From: Paulinella micropora | Lineage: Eukaryota > Cercozoa > Imbricatea > Euglyphida | Reading direction: 5' to 3' | Length of the DNA stretch: 64,000 bases | NCBI GenBank assembly: GCA_009731375.1 | Contig: BJOX01000275.1 | Span: 328,643 to 392,642, forward strand | Shown here: piece by piece, positions 40,601-56,380 of the stretch | How positions within the stretch are numbered: the first letter of the stretch is position 1 | Layout: every line of letters starts with the position of its first letter | The notes under the pieces: generated by a model | Told to the model about the DNA's origin: nothing | Seen by the model: the letters and a program-made list of their open reading frames with translations, nothing else | Databases searched by the model: none | Position numbers and translations under genes: made by a program

Positions 40601-43600
40601 GCCGATGGGAGGCGGTCAGGGGACCGTCGGAGGGCAGATGCCTCCGCAGCAACAAGTCCAGGGTATGGCGTTTGGTATAACGCTAGTGGACATGTTGGTG
40701 AATGTGCAGGGCAAAGCATTAATGCAAGTGCGGGGCCAGGGATCCCAGGAGGCAATCCCAGCGCCTGACTCGGAGGTCGGGAGGGAGAATAAGTCGGGTG
40801 AGTTGCCTGTCGGCCACGGAGGCGACATGGTTACTCATGACCTGCGATTTGATGATAGGACACGCGTGGTAACGCGGGGAGTCCAGGAAGCTACGGACGC
40901 GGTGGCCTTGGAAGGCCAGGATGGACAGAATGAGCAGGTTGAGGACCTTGATAGTCACAGGGACACTCTATGTCCGGTGATGAATAAAGGCACGGACCTT
41001 AATGTGGAGTTAGCGTCGGAGGCGCTTGATAGTAAATATTTTGGTGGTTATGAAGCACTTTCAGCGGACGGGTGTGGCCCGGGGAAAGCTGAATTGCCTT
41101 TATTATTCACTAAAATTTTTATTGAGGATGTACAGCAGGAATGCATTGTGGGCAATGATACAATGGCATCTCTGAATGTACTCGGGAAGGAATTTATTGA
41201 ACTATGGAGCAGGGAGCCATGGTTTAGACACGGGTTTCGGCCGTGTCGGTTGAGGATCAAGGGAGTGGGAGGCATGACCGGGGTCTCAGGGTCAGTCATG
41301 CTTACGTTCCTTTTGAAAGACGGGAAGTCTTTCTCTCATCGGTTTTGGGTCGTCCCAGCCTTTGCTGGTGGTCTCCTGTTGGGGCTGCGGAACCTCAGAC
41401 GAATGCACGCTCGGATTTATACGGATCTGAACGTGGTGCAGTACGGTGGATCCGAGGTGGCTCCGCGGTACGAGGTAGTACCGTATGAACCTTTACGGCG
41501 GGAAGGCCAATGTGCGGTAGCGCACGATTTGGATGTGAGTGTCTCACCAGTCATGCGCGCTGACTGGGGGTGGACAAAGGTGGTGTCCGAGGGCACGGAG
41601 CCTTCGGTCACACCCCACATTCAGGAGCCTGTAACAGCCTCGTTCTTCCATGTATGCACAGTAGAGTCGGGGGACTCTGGGGAAGCAAGTGTGGTTGCTG
41701 ACAATTCTGACGACAAGATACAGGAGACGGAATATGTCATGACCACAACCTTTGGCTGGGCCTACAGGGACCCACGCGACGTGAGGGTCGTGAACGTGGA
41801 CTGTAGGGATTCCGCAAAGGATGAGGCGGTAGTGGCCGCGATAGACGCGAGGTTGGAACACCTCTACGCAGCAAAAGCGGAATTGTTGCGGGGTACGATT
41901 GCGGGCATGGAGGATGCCGGTGATCAGCATGTCTATATAGATGTGCATTCGACCACGACGTCTCATGTGGTTTGGAATGTTACCCAACATAAGCTGCCGG
42001 TCAAGCAGCCTAAGCCGATCGTAGAAGCCTTCTTGAAGAGTCACTGGGATGATAATTTGTTTTTCCCTAAGGGAGTCAAGGCCATTAAGGAGGTCTTGAA
42101 AAACAGGCTATCGGTGGATGATTTCACTATAGTCATCCCAGTGGGAACTCGGACGGAAATGTGGTGGCAGGATATAGAGGATCATCTTATTGATGACCCG
42201 GTCCCGATCCCACATAGAGGCCATAAGCTGGTCTTGGCTTTACGATTGGGGACGAAGGAGAAGGCGTTGGCTTATGGGGCCAAGTTAATGCAACGTGAGA
42301 TGGCGGATGTGAGAAAGCAAGCCTTCTCTTGGATATCGGGTATATATCACCGCACGCATGCAATGCAATATGCCATTATCATAGATCATGTGGCACAGCT
42401 TGCCCAGTGGAGAGGCAAGGAGGAAACTAGGTACCATGGGACGATGGTACGTGAGGATGAGCGGCCTATTCCGATGGAGGATGTGGCGCAGTTATCACGT
42501 AAGGCCTCTCATAAGGAGATTGAGGAGGCTAGGATAGCCGCGGAAAAGGCTATTGCGGAGAAATATAGTACTTGGGAAGGTACTATGAAGGAGCGAGATG
42601 CCCTCAAGGGTATCTTGGAGAATAATATGGAGGTATTTGGGCCTCTTGAGGCGGGCTCTGTTCGGGGTTACGAGGCTAACTTTGGACGGAAGCTGGGTGA
42701 AGACGTGGTGGGTCACAGGAGACCGTCACGTATGAGCTATCACGAGGATCGGATGGCTCGGGAAATCACTCAGGAGCTTTTGGAGAAGGACATCATTGAG
42801 GCACGCTTATCGGAGGTGTCTTCACCTGTGCGTATGGCGCCCAAGCCGGATGGGTCCTTACGTATGTGTATCAATTACTATAGGATCAATAAGATTCTGA
42901 AGCAGATCGAGACACCGGTACCGGATCTCAGGAAGGGGATCAACCGGCTCAAGCATGCGAAGGTGTATACTACGCTTGATCTTAAGAGCGGGTTTTGGCA
43001 AATCCCTCTTAATGAGTCATGTCGGTATCTCACAGCGTTTATGGTCGGAATGACTACATACGTGTGGAAGGTATTACCGATGGGTCTTAAGTGCTCTCCG
43101 GGTCTATTTCAGCATGCTATGACTAAGATGCTGGGGAAGGAGTACGACGATGAGGCGACGGTGGTTCGTCTTGGGTCGACGGAGGATTATGCTTTCTGTT
43201 ACATAGATGATATTATCATTTATTCAGAGAGTATGGAGAAACACGTGGAACACGTGCAGGACGTCTTGCGACGTATAAGCGCGTTTGGATTGCGCTTGAA
43301 TGCACAGAAATGTGACTTCGCACAAAGAAAGATACAGTACCTGGGATATGAGATCTCAGAGGGTCGGTGTGCGATTGCATATGAAAAGAGGAACTATGTA
43401 GCGTCTATGCCGATGCCAAAGACTCGGACGGACTTACATTCCTTTATATCGCTGGCTCAGTATTATGGTGAATTCATTCCGGGGTTTGCGGAAAGAGTAG
43501 CGGTGGTCAGGAAATTCCTGAAGCAAGGGGTCGGGGACGACCCATGGCCGGAGGAAGTCACGAGAGTGATAGCGGAGCTCAAGGATGAGATCGCTAAAGA

Positions 43601-45698
43601 CCCAAGGCAGGGAGGTCGAGTTCTTATGTTACCTGACTGGAAGGAACAGTTCGTGCTCGACACTGACGCGTCTTCGTACGCGGTAGGAGCGGTGCTTCAA
43701 CAGATGGACAAGTCCATTGGGCAGTTGCGGCCCGTTATGTTCATCAGCCGGCAGCTGATACCGGCGGAAAAGGAATACTGCACAAGGCAGCGGGAAGCAC
43801 TCGCTATAGTGTGGGCTTTCCAGAGGTTGCGGGAATACCTGTGGGGTACTCCTAACATTTTGGTTAGAACGGACCATCATAACCTGCTATGGCTCATGTC
43901 TGGAGATCACACAGGTAGGTTGGCCAGGTGGCAGTTGGAATTGGCGGAGTATGACTTCACCATTCATTACATCAAGGGCAAAAGGAATGTTGTCCCTGAT
44001 TTTTGTTCTCGGTATGAGGAAAAGAGTGGACAGAAGGATAAGGCCGTTGATGATTTACAGCGACGTAATACGGTCAAGGAGGTGCGAATGGCACAGTTTG
44101 AATTTCGAACGCCGGGGGCGGTGTTCGCAATCATGGGTCATGATGTGGATCTACATGATTGGGAGGAACAGGGAGCGGAAGACACCAAGTTGCCATCGGG
44201 GCTTTGGTATCATCCGTTCACGCATAATAACAATCAACGTGACACGCGCAGCGAGGAAGTGTCTGCGTTGGAAGCAGTCGAGGTAGCGGCACGAGACAAA
44301 TGTGCATGCTGTTACTCGCCGATCGCGAGAGAGGCGTGTGAGGATATCCTATGGGCGGAAGCAAGGACCGCGGATAGGAAAGAGGGGGAGGATGTTATGG
44401 AAGGAAGGCAGGGTGCCTTTAACGCGGTCTTGTTACCGAAGGGCCCGATGTGCCTTAACTTGGAGGATGAAGAAAAAGTTAAGGAGGAACATCTTTTTCA
44501 GTTACCGGAGGCACATCCGGAAAAGGTTCGATTCCAGTTGGAAACTGACACGGCAGTCAGACTGGCGTCGGTGGAAACTTTTCGGACTTTCACAAAGGAA
44601 AGTACGGAGTATAAGGAGTTGAGAGAACATCTGCTCAATCCACAGGCAAGGCCCGAGGACATTGACATAAGGAAACTCAAGCGGTGCTTGGTACTAAAGG
44701 ATGGACTCCTTTGGTATATGGGAAAAGATGGCGTATATACCAATGAGGAGGATCGATGGTTGTTATGGGTTCCGCAGGAACTCAGAACGTCTTTGTTAAT
44801 TGCGGCGCATCATTGTCCTATGCAGAGCCACCCGGGGGTGGAAAGGATGACGTGGTCGTTAAGGAGACGTTTTTGGTGGAATAACCTGGGAGAACGGGTT
44901 AAGGAGTTTGTTAAGGGTTGTCCTCATTGTCAGATGGCTAAGTTGCCATATAGGCCGAAGATGGGGCTTAAGGGTGAATATGATATCACTCTGGATATTT
45001 TCGATACCTTGAATATCGATCATGTGGGTCCTTTTCCAGAGGCGGGAACGGAAAGATTCAAATATCTCTTAACGGTTATTGATCGGACTTCCAATTATGT
45101 CATTACTGTCCCTGTTACGGATGTGACAGCGGAAGTGACAGCGGCGGCGCTGATTGATCAGGTATTCGGCCGTATTGGGATACCGAGAAGGATTATTTCG
45201 GATAGAGGAACGAGTTTCGCGAATGAGGTTTCGCAAAGGATTGCCAAGTTCTTTGGGTTCGATTGGCAGTATGTGACTGCTTTTAACCCAATGGCGAATG
45301 GTAAGATTGAACGCGTTCACAGGACGTTGAAGGCAGCGTTGAAGACTTATTGTAAGAACAGCCAGCTTAACTGGGTGTATGTGGTACCTATGTTCACGTT
45401 TGCTGTCAACAATTTAGCTTCGGCGTCGTTAGGCGGACACGCGCGGGGTGTCAGTCCGCATCAGGTGGTCTATGGACGGGCGTTAAACACGCCGACGGAA
45501 CTGTTGTTTCCGCCTGATAAGTGGGAACCGTGTGAACTGTTAGGAGTTCGCTTACGAGCNNNNNNNNNNNNNNNNNNNNNNNNNNNNNNNNNNNNNNNNN
45601 NNNNNNNNNNNNNNNNNNNNNNNNNNNNNNNNNAGACGCAGTCGGAAGCAGTAGAGCACAGGGGTCGAGGACGACCTCGGAAACAAGTCAAAACGTGA
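37620..45698 (+). CDS. Gag-Pol polyprotein of the LTR retrotransposon
   Basis: One open frame of about 2690 aa. An in-frame ATG at 37542 adds 26 hydrophobic residues; 37620 (MLPRENRRR) is preferred. Residues below are counted from 37542. Gag is helical (about 27-670), then a C-x14-C-x3-C-x3-H finger (C680-H703), an SR/RGG-rich tract (about 820-930) and a Gln/Pro/Gly-rich tract. The protease has DTMAS at 1206-1210 and a LLLGL motif. RT has YIDD (Y1887, D1889, D1890). RNase H starts at DTDASSYAVGAV (about 2039). Integrase has an HHCC-type region (about 2422-2465) and D2493, D2554, E2590 with D-x35-E spacing. A 74-N gap (45560-45633) interrupts the C-terminus, which ends in an AT-hook (GRGRPRK). 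No chromodomain is visible. Confidence 0.92.
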   Translation: MLPRENRRRMLTASSPYSTPAYTRGGGSLVPSSLGTRFMGAGALTASSSSTTGGTPPSLHFISARLEDDLKTMWQFRLTGDSWAHQLPSTKALQTVRQCINAISPGSTRNVWDTLVIGRTTVANVMVAAEMVVQIAEAVGMGTHYWTPERLDASRLMASTEGMVDLNIARLGQVQAEAWGTTAMAGDLSRDFVKRHGQPVYDLVGCWPSWDVLDQGHPRWTEVQKFAQFHSQVWARVSPTVHAMGNFIFRPKSGVGAKVLSIDDVFTPIFDAMDGFWDKAVSGTKPTWATAGSSENLVTLERLLVVDAIVYMAKAFYHFAVAWDGQAERRKLAVSSWNRKMEKNDEERRRTIERHQKDVDRLLGDQKAFALDNQKVAIPRHISELRMWLTEVRRVCRSANIYTPEDVAIVADRFFRCQSSVDNEWLMQSEVWAAFWGKLQSTRFDAMCVDSIGLMLAEKMGYHVFASKSQEVSQLQAEVKWMVNKKPVLHYMFQRIMDMVIMLTPAEAFKLTAVALFDLNNQVFIKMPKEIQTDTEVWEYLLKGTGQSTPEASPEIWNVDEDVLGKVMRRVQKTIIDEWKWSGPRSGTPTQGNQNQGGGDGAGPFEPGDEVYWGQGYSRRGPQFYGQRPQGGPGQGRQRFQRSYYNPRVHRPLCMKKAGALWLKSGAMCKSNCQNFHPEGWDDSVQKEVLRKVRYDYPVGPFHGLLNTNKYSQELKNLQDRDRKAYDQKGWTDPGEAPYLKGEWEKFRVWNPLTSDGGDAPASMGRDIPGRHGNESVDPSWNLRGSSDASSARSAASSSSSSSSSSSDRSDRGHLDNRRSRSRSRDRRSDREVTHVSGGRHYDERDEARDRRGYDRGGHVRGGYDRGRRDSRNRDRSPERSRDRSPPRRRGGRSDSRERPNSNRSPQWGGNQGSSLFPNANVYGGGAGTFPSSHMQQAGAGAYYAGPAPGQQLPVGYGQPMQQQFYQGQPQQQVVAYGGQSYIPPAPILPAPGMPMGGGQGTVGGQMPPQQQVQGMAFGITLVDMLVNVQGKALMQVRGQGSQEAIPAPDSEVGRENKSGELPVGHGGDMVTHDLRFDDRTRVVTRGVQEATDAVALEGQDGQNEQVEDLDSHRDTLCPVMNKGTDLNVELASEALDSKYFGGYEALSADGCGPGKAELPLLFTKIFIEDVQQECIVGNDTMASLNVLGKEFIELWSREPWFRHGFRPCRLRIKGVGGMTGVSGSVMLTFLLKDGKSFSHRFWVVPAFAGGLLLGLRNLRRMHARIYTDLNVVQYGGSEVAPRYEVVPYEPLRREGQCAVAHDLDVSVSPVMRADWGWTKVVSEGTEPSVTPHIQEPVTASFFHVCTVESGDSGEASVVADNSDDKIQETEYVMTTTFGWAYRDPRDVRVVNVDCRDSAKDEAVVAAIDARLEHLYAAKAELLRGTIAGMEDAGDQHVYIDVHSTTTSHVVWNVTQHKLPVKQPKPIVEAFLKSHWDDNLFFPKGVKAIKEVLKNRLSVDDFTIVIPVGTRTEMWWQDIEDHLIDDPVPIPHRGHKLVLALRLGTKEKALAYGAKLMQREMADVRKQAFSWISGIYHRTHAMQYAIIIDHVAQLAQWRGKEETRYHGTMVREDERPIPMEDVAQLSRKASHKEIEEARIAAEKAIAEKYSTWEGTMKERDALKGILENNMEVFGPLEAGSVRGYEANFGRKLGEDVVGHRRPSRMSYHEDRMAREITQELLEKDIIEARLSEVSSPVRMAPKPDGSLRMCINYYRINKILKQIETPVPDLRKGINRLKHAKVYTTLDLKSGFWQIPLNESCRYLTAFMVGMTTYVWKVLPMGLKCSPGLFQHAMTKMLGKEYDDEATVVRLGSTEDYAFCYIDDIIIYSESMEKHVEHVQDVLRRISAFGLRLNAQKCDFAQRKIQYLGYEISEGRCAIAYEKRNYVASMPMPKTRTDLHSFISLAQYYGEFIPGFAERVAVVRKFLKQGVGDDPWPEEVTRVIAELKDEIAKDPRQGGRVLMLPDWKEQFVLDTDASSYAVGAVLQQMDKSIGQLRPVMFISRQLIPAEKEYCTRQREALAIVWAFQRLREYLWGTPNILVRTDHHNLLWLMSGDHTGRLARWQLELAEYDFTIHYIKGKRNVVPDFCSRYEEKSGQKDKAVDDLQRRNTVKEVRMAQFEFRTPGAVFAIMGHDVDLHDWEEQGAEDTKLPSGLWYHPFTHNNNQRDTRSEEVSALEAVEVAARDKCACCYSPIAREACEDILWAEARTADRKEGEDVMEGRQGAFNAVLLPKGPMCLNLEDEEKVKEEHLFQLPEAHPEKVRFQLETDTAVRLASVETFRTFTKESTEYKELREHLLNPQARPEDIDIRKLKRCLVLKDGLLWYMGKDGVYTNEEDRWLLWVPQELRTSLLIAAHHCPMQSHPGVERMTWSLRRRFWWNNLGERVKEFVKGCPHCQMAKLPYRPKMGLKGEYDITLDIFDTLNIDHVGPFPEAGTERFKYLLTVIDRTSNYVITVPVTDVTAEVTAAALIDQVFGRIGIPRRIISDRGTSFANEVSQRIAKFFGFDWQYVTAFNPMANGKIERVHRTLKAALKTYCKNSQLNWVYVVPMFTFAVNNLASASLGGHARGVSPHQVVYGRALNTPTELLFPPDKWEPCELLGVRLRXXXXXXXXXXXXXXXXXXXXXXXXXXTQSEAVEHRGRGRPRKQVKT
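45560..45633. other. Assembly gap (74 N) inside the integrase C-terminus
   Basis: Unsequenced; the frame is open on both sides but continuity across it is not proven. Confidence 0.99.
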
Positions 45699-45992
45699 AG
45701 CTACGAAGTCTGATGTCGCTTACGGATCATTGGCTACTTTGATTTTTCTACGGGAAAGGGGAGATCAAGACGGGGCATTTCTTTTAATGCCTGAGGTGAA
45801 AGAGCTAGGCTCGGGGGCACGAGTTCTCATGGGAGACTCGCACTGGACGTGGACCAATTATTTTTACTTATTCGACAGCCGGGATGCTTCATATCATGTA
45901 TCGGTCGGTCGAGGGCGCCTTCGAATGAGGAGTCAGTCTTTGGCGTGGGGGTCGACCGCTTACATCGGCTTCCCCCAAGGGGGCCAAGGGAT
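45699..45992 (+). other. 3' untranslated region of the retrotransposon and polypurine tract
   Basis: A frame (ATG 45730) is open through here and could be a shifted integrase tail, but no motif supports it. The purine-rich GGGGGCCAAGGG at about 45979-45990 abuts the 3' LTR and is the likely plus-strand primer. Confidence 0.5.
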
Positions 45993-46122
45993 TGTCGGCC
46001 GGCCTGTACATTACATAGTGGCATCAAGTGTTGTCAGGCTTGTCGTTACTTGACTCTTATGCTTGGTCTGCCCCTCTACAGTTGAGGTACGACTAAGTGT
46101 CAGAGTAGCTGTTCCGGTTACA
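45993..46122 (+). repeat. 3' LTR (130 bp)
   Basis: Matches the 5' LTR except at three positions. Followed by the GGTC duplication. Confidence 0.93.
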
Positions 46123-46760
<638 letters not shown>

Positions 46761-46817
46761 TATACAACGGTGGCACTCGCAAAAGCTGGTAGACACGAGG
46801 TGACTCCCCAAGGGGGT

Positions 46818-47330
<513 letters not shown>

Positions 47331-47369
47331 ATCCTGATCCACTGTTTTACTACTACGACTACTAGTATT

Positions 47370-47520
47370 ACTGCTACGCCTTGGCCTTCGATTTAATGAA
47401 GTTAATTTAACTTAAGTTCTGGCCATCCATACAAATCGTTAGCTCAAGAGCTTTTGATTTAACTAGATGGTGACCTACTTCTCAAATTATTAATGATAAT
47501 GAAAATTAAATTATTAAAAA
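47370..47520 (+). repeat. CTA-associated dispersed unit, copy 3
   Basis: GCCTTGGCCTTCGATTTAAT ... TCCATACAAATCGTTAGCTC ... GATGGTGACCTACTTCTCAA, matching copies at 37078/46123 (interrupted), 49011, 49335 (truncated), 49625 and 50571 (inverted). Confidence 0.75.
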
Positions 47521-47710
47521 TATTAAAATAGCATAAAAATATATTGAAAATATTGAAAATAAAATAGAAATAAAATAAAGAAGAAATAAAAGTAAAAAGT
47601 AATATATATATATATAATATTGTATATATATACATATACATATACATACATATATATATATGAAGTTAATCATAATAATAACAATAATAATAATAATTAA
47701 TAATAATAAT

Positions 47711-47843
47711 AGTGCTTCTCTGTCAATGGCTGATGCATTTCTGCACATGCGCCTCCATCGTCTCACCCGTGAGGGGAGTACGAAGAATTGACGATAAGAT
47801 CTAATGACACCCCCGCAAGGGCAGTTCCAACACTTCCAGACGG
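47711..47843 (-). mobile_element. SINE body copy 1, truncated at an assembly join
   Basis: GTGCTTCTCTGTCAATGGCT ... AACACTTCCAGACGG matches the body of the SINE at 48367-48598 and ends at the 10-N join (47844). Confidence 0.7.
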
Positions 47844-47853
47844 NNNNNNNNNN

Positions 47854-48945
<1,092 letters not shown>

Positions 48946-48946
48946 T

Positions 48947-50264
<1,318 letters not shown>

Positions 50265-50265
<1 letters not shown>

Positions 50266-50365
50266 ATGTAAAATCTGCAAACTTTATCGGGTTATTTTTA
50301 TCGTTTTCCTCCTTAGCCGAATAAGATAATTTAGATATTAGCCTAGCCTAGCCTAGCCTAGTAGT

Positions 50366-50443
<78 letters not shown>

Positions 50444-50526
50444 TGTAGTAGTGGTAGTAGTAGTAGTAGTAGTAGTAGAAGTATTATGATTATTATTATT
50501 AGTAGTAGTAGTAGTAGTAGTAGTAC

Positions 50527-50568
<42 letters not shown>

Positions 50569-50720
50569 CAGTATCTAGTTAATTCAATAGCTCTTGAGCT
50601 AGCGCTTTGTATGGATGACCAGAGGTCACTCAAGTAACTTCAATAAACCCAAGGCCTAGGCCTAGTAGTAGTAGTAGTAGTAGTAGTAGTACTACTACTA
50701 CTACTTCTACTACTACTACT
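50265..50720 (-). repeat. Inverted GGCTAG-family unit, (TAG)n, inverted CTA-associated copy 7
   Basis: 50265-50362 is the GGCTAG unit in reverse orientation. TAG tracts occur at 50375-50480 and 50503-50570. 50571-50665 is the CTA-associated unit in reverse (AATAGCTCTTGAGCTAGCG). The order mirrors that of 46.8-49.8 kb. Confidence 0.8.
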
Positions 50721-50861
50721 GCTACGACGACGACGATGACGATGACAACGACGACGACGTTCCCGAAGTTGACTTGCTGATCGACTGAGTTCTGTTAGCC
50801 GTGTCATCTGTTTCACCCACTATGGGGAGCCAGGAAGAGAAAGAAGTGGTGATGAGGGATG

Positions 50862-53296
<2,435 letters not shown>

Positions 53297-53431
53297 CTTT
53301 ACTCCTCCCTCTACCCCCCATCCCGTTTGTACTTCGTATGTTCTGACATGCGCAAGCACGCGCTTGCTCTCCTGTCCTGTTTTATCCAGGCTTCTGCCAG
53401 CATATCTTGCCTATCCTGTTTTGTTTTTGCT

Positions 53432-53520
53432 AGGTTTCTACGAACACACCTTGCCAATCTTGGTCACTTTCGTGGCACTTCCTCCGCTGCTTCTGATCGA
53501 CGCTAAGAAAAGAGGCGCCT
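53432..53520 (+). CDS. Possible membrane-protein exon
   Basis: After a TTTTTGCTAG acceptor-like sequence the frame reads FYEHTLPILVTFVALPPLLL then IDAKKRGAWPW, a plausible transmembrane helix with a cytosolic basic loop, before an (ACATT)n tract. No neighbouring exons were identified. Confidence 0.3.
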
Positions 53521-53525
53521 GGCCG

Positions 53526-53590
53526 TGGTTAACATACATTACATACATTACATACATTACATACATTACATATATTACATACATCACAAG
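53526..53590. repeat. (ACATT)n minisatellite
   Basis: About ten ACATT/ACATAC units. Confidence 0.85.
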
Positions 53591-53719
53591 AATACGAGAG
53601 GACATAATACAGTTAAATAGAATACAAGAACATTGATGCAAAGAAGCGAGGTCAGAGAAAAGAGAAGCATGTAGAAGAACAGAACAGAATACAATGAAAT
53701 AGGATACAAGAACAGTTAT

Positions 53720-53990
53720 GCTGATAGATCAAGATCGAGTGATTTTACCAAGTAAATGTTGTCAGTAATATATGTGCATCGTACTGCCTGGTAGGGGCCC
53801 GATGCCCTGACCGTTTCTCCAAGCGGCATCTTGTAGACATCTTCCTTAAAGAAGAAGTCACTTGTCCTTAATCACAATAAGCAGTGATTTCAAACTCTTC
53901 GTTCCCAGCCGGTTCTGATCTTGAGGGCATGTGTAGCGGCTCCTTTGAAAGCTCTCATCAAGAGCTTTCTAATGAGCCATAACACAGGCT
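53720..53990 (-). pseudogene. Possible retroelement integrase C-terminal relic
   Basis: On the minus strand a short frame reads FFKEDVYKMPLGETVRASGP then YQAVRC, resembling the small C-terminal beta domain of LTR retroelement integrases. It has an in-frame stop just upstream. The similarity is by eye and weak. Confidence 0.2.
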
Positions 53991-54284
53991 GTAGATGCAA
54001 TCATTGACTGAGATCGAAGCACTTGAAGTCATCGTTCGTTGTGCTCAAGAAATAGGAACTTAGCCCTTGTCATGGCCTTTGCCCCACGAGGAGGACGGGT
54101 CTTTGGATAAAGGGGGCCTTTCCCTTTTGGAAATACGAAGTGGTCTTCAACTCCCTTTGGCAAGACGAAGGATCTTTCGAGGAGCCTCCTCTGGTAGCAC
54201 AAAAGGAGGAACTGAGGAGGAGAAAGGAGGAATGAGGAAGGAGAAGGAAGGAGAAGGAAGGATCCATCCATTCATTCATTCATA

Positions 54285-54375
54285 CATACATACATACATA
54301 CATACATACACACACACATACACATACATACATACATACATATATACATATGTACGTACGTACGTACATACACCG
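54285..54375. repeat. (ATAC)n microsatellite
   Basis: CATACATACATA units with CACA and CGTA variants. Confidence 0.9.
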
Positions 54376-54645
54376 AAGGCTGGACTTGGCATGCGAAGGC
54401 TGTCTTGGCAGTAAAATTTTTATTTCCCAAGGCTGGCCTTCGCATGCGAAGGCTGGCCTTGGGATCATTAAATGTTTCGAAGGCTGGCCTTCGCAATTAT
54501 TAATACTCCGAAGGCTGGCCTTCGCAATTGTTAAAACTCCGAAGGCTGGCCTTCGCAATTATTAATACTCCGAAGGCTGGCCTTCGCAATTATTAATACT
54601 CCGAAGGCTGGCCTTCGCAATTATTAATACTCCGAAGGCTGGCCT
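54371..54645. repeat. 31-bp tandem repeat with CGAAGGCTGGCCTTCG palindrome
   Basis: The unit is CGAAGGCTGGCCTTCG plus CAATTATTAATACTC. Five regular copies (54477-54640) follow several degenerate ones (AAGGCTGGCCTTGG) from 54371. The core forms a 6-bp stem with a 4-nt loop. Confidence 0.88.
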
Positions 54646-54737
54646 TGGCATGTGGAGGCCCTTAGCATCCCAAGGCCAGCGTTACGAATCGGGATGGTAG
54701 TGTGTTGTTGTTTAATTTAATTAATTAATAATCAATA

Positions 54738-54855
54738 ACTGTTGTTGTTGTGGTTGCATTTGATGTTGTTGTTGTTGTTGTTGTTGATGATGTTGATGAT
54801 TTTTGTTGATGTTTGTTGATGTTTGTTGATGTTTGCTGTTGTTGTTAATGTTTGC

Positions 54856-54892
<37 letters not shown>

Positions 54893-55005
54893 GCGTATGG
54901 TAGCATTGTTAATTTTGTTGTGGCTGTTTGCTGTTGTCATGGTTTTATTGTTGCCTACTCCTACTCCTACTGCTACTACTACTACTACTACTACTGCTGC
55001 TGCTG

Positions 55006-55037
<32 letters not shown>

Positions 55038-55257
55038 GCTGCTTCTTCTTCTTCTTCTCCTCCTCCTCCTCCTCCTCCTTCTTCTTCTTCTTCTTCTTGT
55101 TCTTCTTCTTCTTCTTCTTCTTCTTCTTCTTCTTCTTCTTCTTCTTCTTCTTCTTCTTCTTCTTTTTCTTCTTTTTCTTCTTCTTCTTCTTCTTCTTCTT
55201 CTTCTTCTTCTTCTTCTTCTTCTTCTTCTTCTTCTTCTTCTTTTACTACTACTACTA
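54738..55257. repeat. (TTG)n, (CTA)n, (CTT)n microsatellites
   Basis: TTG 54738-54895, CTA 54957-55037, CTT/CTC 55040-55241. No gene. Confidence 0.93.
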
Positions 55258-55530
55258 TTGCTGTTGACATTCAAGACCACAAAAAAATTTGATTTTTCTG
55301 TTTTGGTTGGAATTTCAGTTTTGGTTGGAATTTTGATTTTGGGTGAAAATTTGAATTTTCAAATTAACTGCTATGTTCGTCCGCAAAATATCGTAAATTT
55401 TCGCGAAATGTTACCGTTAAATTTGAAAATTTGAATTTTTGTCACAAAAATGAAAAACTGTCACAAAAATGAAAATCTGACACAAAAATGAAAAACTAAT
55501 TTTTGTTGTTGTCTTGAATGTCAACAGCAA
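55258..55530. mobile_element. TA-flanked MITE, copy 2
   Basis: TTGCTGTTGACATTCAAGAC ... GTCTTGAATGTCAACAGCAA with TA on both sides, inserted within a (CTA)n/(CTT)n tract. The interior is nearly identical to copy 3. Confidence 0.88.
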
Positions 55531-55532
55531 TA

Positions 55533-55533
55533 T

Positions 55534-55568
<35 letters not shown>

Positions 55569-55599
55569 CTTCTTCTTCTTCTACTACTACTACTAGTAC

Positions 55600-55631
<32 letters not shown>

Positions 55632-55693
55632 CTTCTTCTTCTTCTTCTTCTTCTTCTTCTTCTTCTTCTTCTTCTTCTTCTTCTTCTTCTTCT

Positions 55694-55730
<37 letters not shown>

Positions 55731-55910
55731 TTTCTTCTTTCTTTTTTTCTTTCTTTCATCCTTCCTTCCTTCCTTCCTTCTTTCTTTCTGTCTTTCTTCC
55801 TTCCTTCCTTCCTTCCTTCCTTCCTTCCTTCCTTCCTTCTTTCTTTCTTTCTTCCTTCCTTCCTTACTTCCTTCCTTCTTTTTTTCTTTTTTTCTTTCTT
55901 TTTTTCTTTT

Positions 55911-55941
<31 letters not shown>

Positions 55942-56380
55942 TTCTTCTTCTTTTTCTTCTTTTTCTTCTTCTTCTTCTTCTTCTTCTTCTTCTTCTTCTT
56001 CTTCTTCTTCTTTTTCTTCTTCTTCTTCTTCTTCTTCTTCTTCTTCTTCTTTCTTTCTTTCTTTCTTCTTTTCTTTCTTCTTCTTTCTTCTTTCTTCTTG
56101 TTCTTCTTTTTCTTCTTTCTTCTTCTTTCTTCTTTCTTCTTTCTTCTTTCTTCTTTCTTCTTCTTCTTCTTCTTCTTCTTCTTCTTCTTCTTCTTCTTCT
56201 TCTTCTTCTTCTTCTTCTTCTTCTTCTTCTTCTCCTCCTCCTCCTCCTCCTCCTCCTCCTTCTTCTTCTTCTTCTTCTTCTTCTTCTTCTTCTTCTTCTC
56301 AGCTCCTTCTTCTTCTCCTTCTTCTTCTCCTTCTTCTTTCTTCTTTCTCCTGCTTTCTTCTTGTTTTTCCTTCTTCTTTG
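55533..56380. repeat. (CTA)n then (CTT)n / (CTTT)n / (CCTT)n megarepeat
   Basis: CTA resumes right after the MITE, then CTT-family units to about 56370. Frames of 290-307 aa here are poly-Ser/Phe/Leu artefacts. Confidence 0.95.

Larger units (their letters stand above)
37123..46122 (+). mobile_element. Ty3/gypsy LTR retrotransposon (complete)
   Basis: Two 130-bp direct repeats (37123-37252 and 45993-46122), both TGT...ACA, differ at three positions by reading. The element is flanked by GGTC on both sides, a 4-bp target duplication. A primer-binding-like TGGAGCCACTAAC begins 2 nt after the 5' LTR, and a purine-rich GGGGGCCAAGGG lies just before the 3' LTR. One long frame encodes Gag to integrase in the order PR-RT-RH-IN, the Ty3/gypsy order. 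The insertion site is a CTA-associated repeat whose uninterrupted paralogue is at 49011-49200. Confidence 0.93.

Noticed and set aside
45730-46053. Separate gene downstream of the retrotransposon polyprotein
   Set aside because: It runs into the 3' LTR, lacks motifs and is probably untranslated or a shifted tail of the integrase.
54371-54645. CRISPR-like array (short palindromic direct repeats)
   Set aside because: The 31-bp units are tandem with no unique spacers, the locus is eukaryotic and no cas-like genes are nearby.
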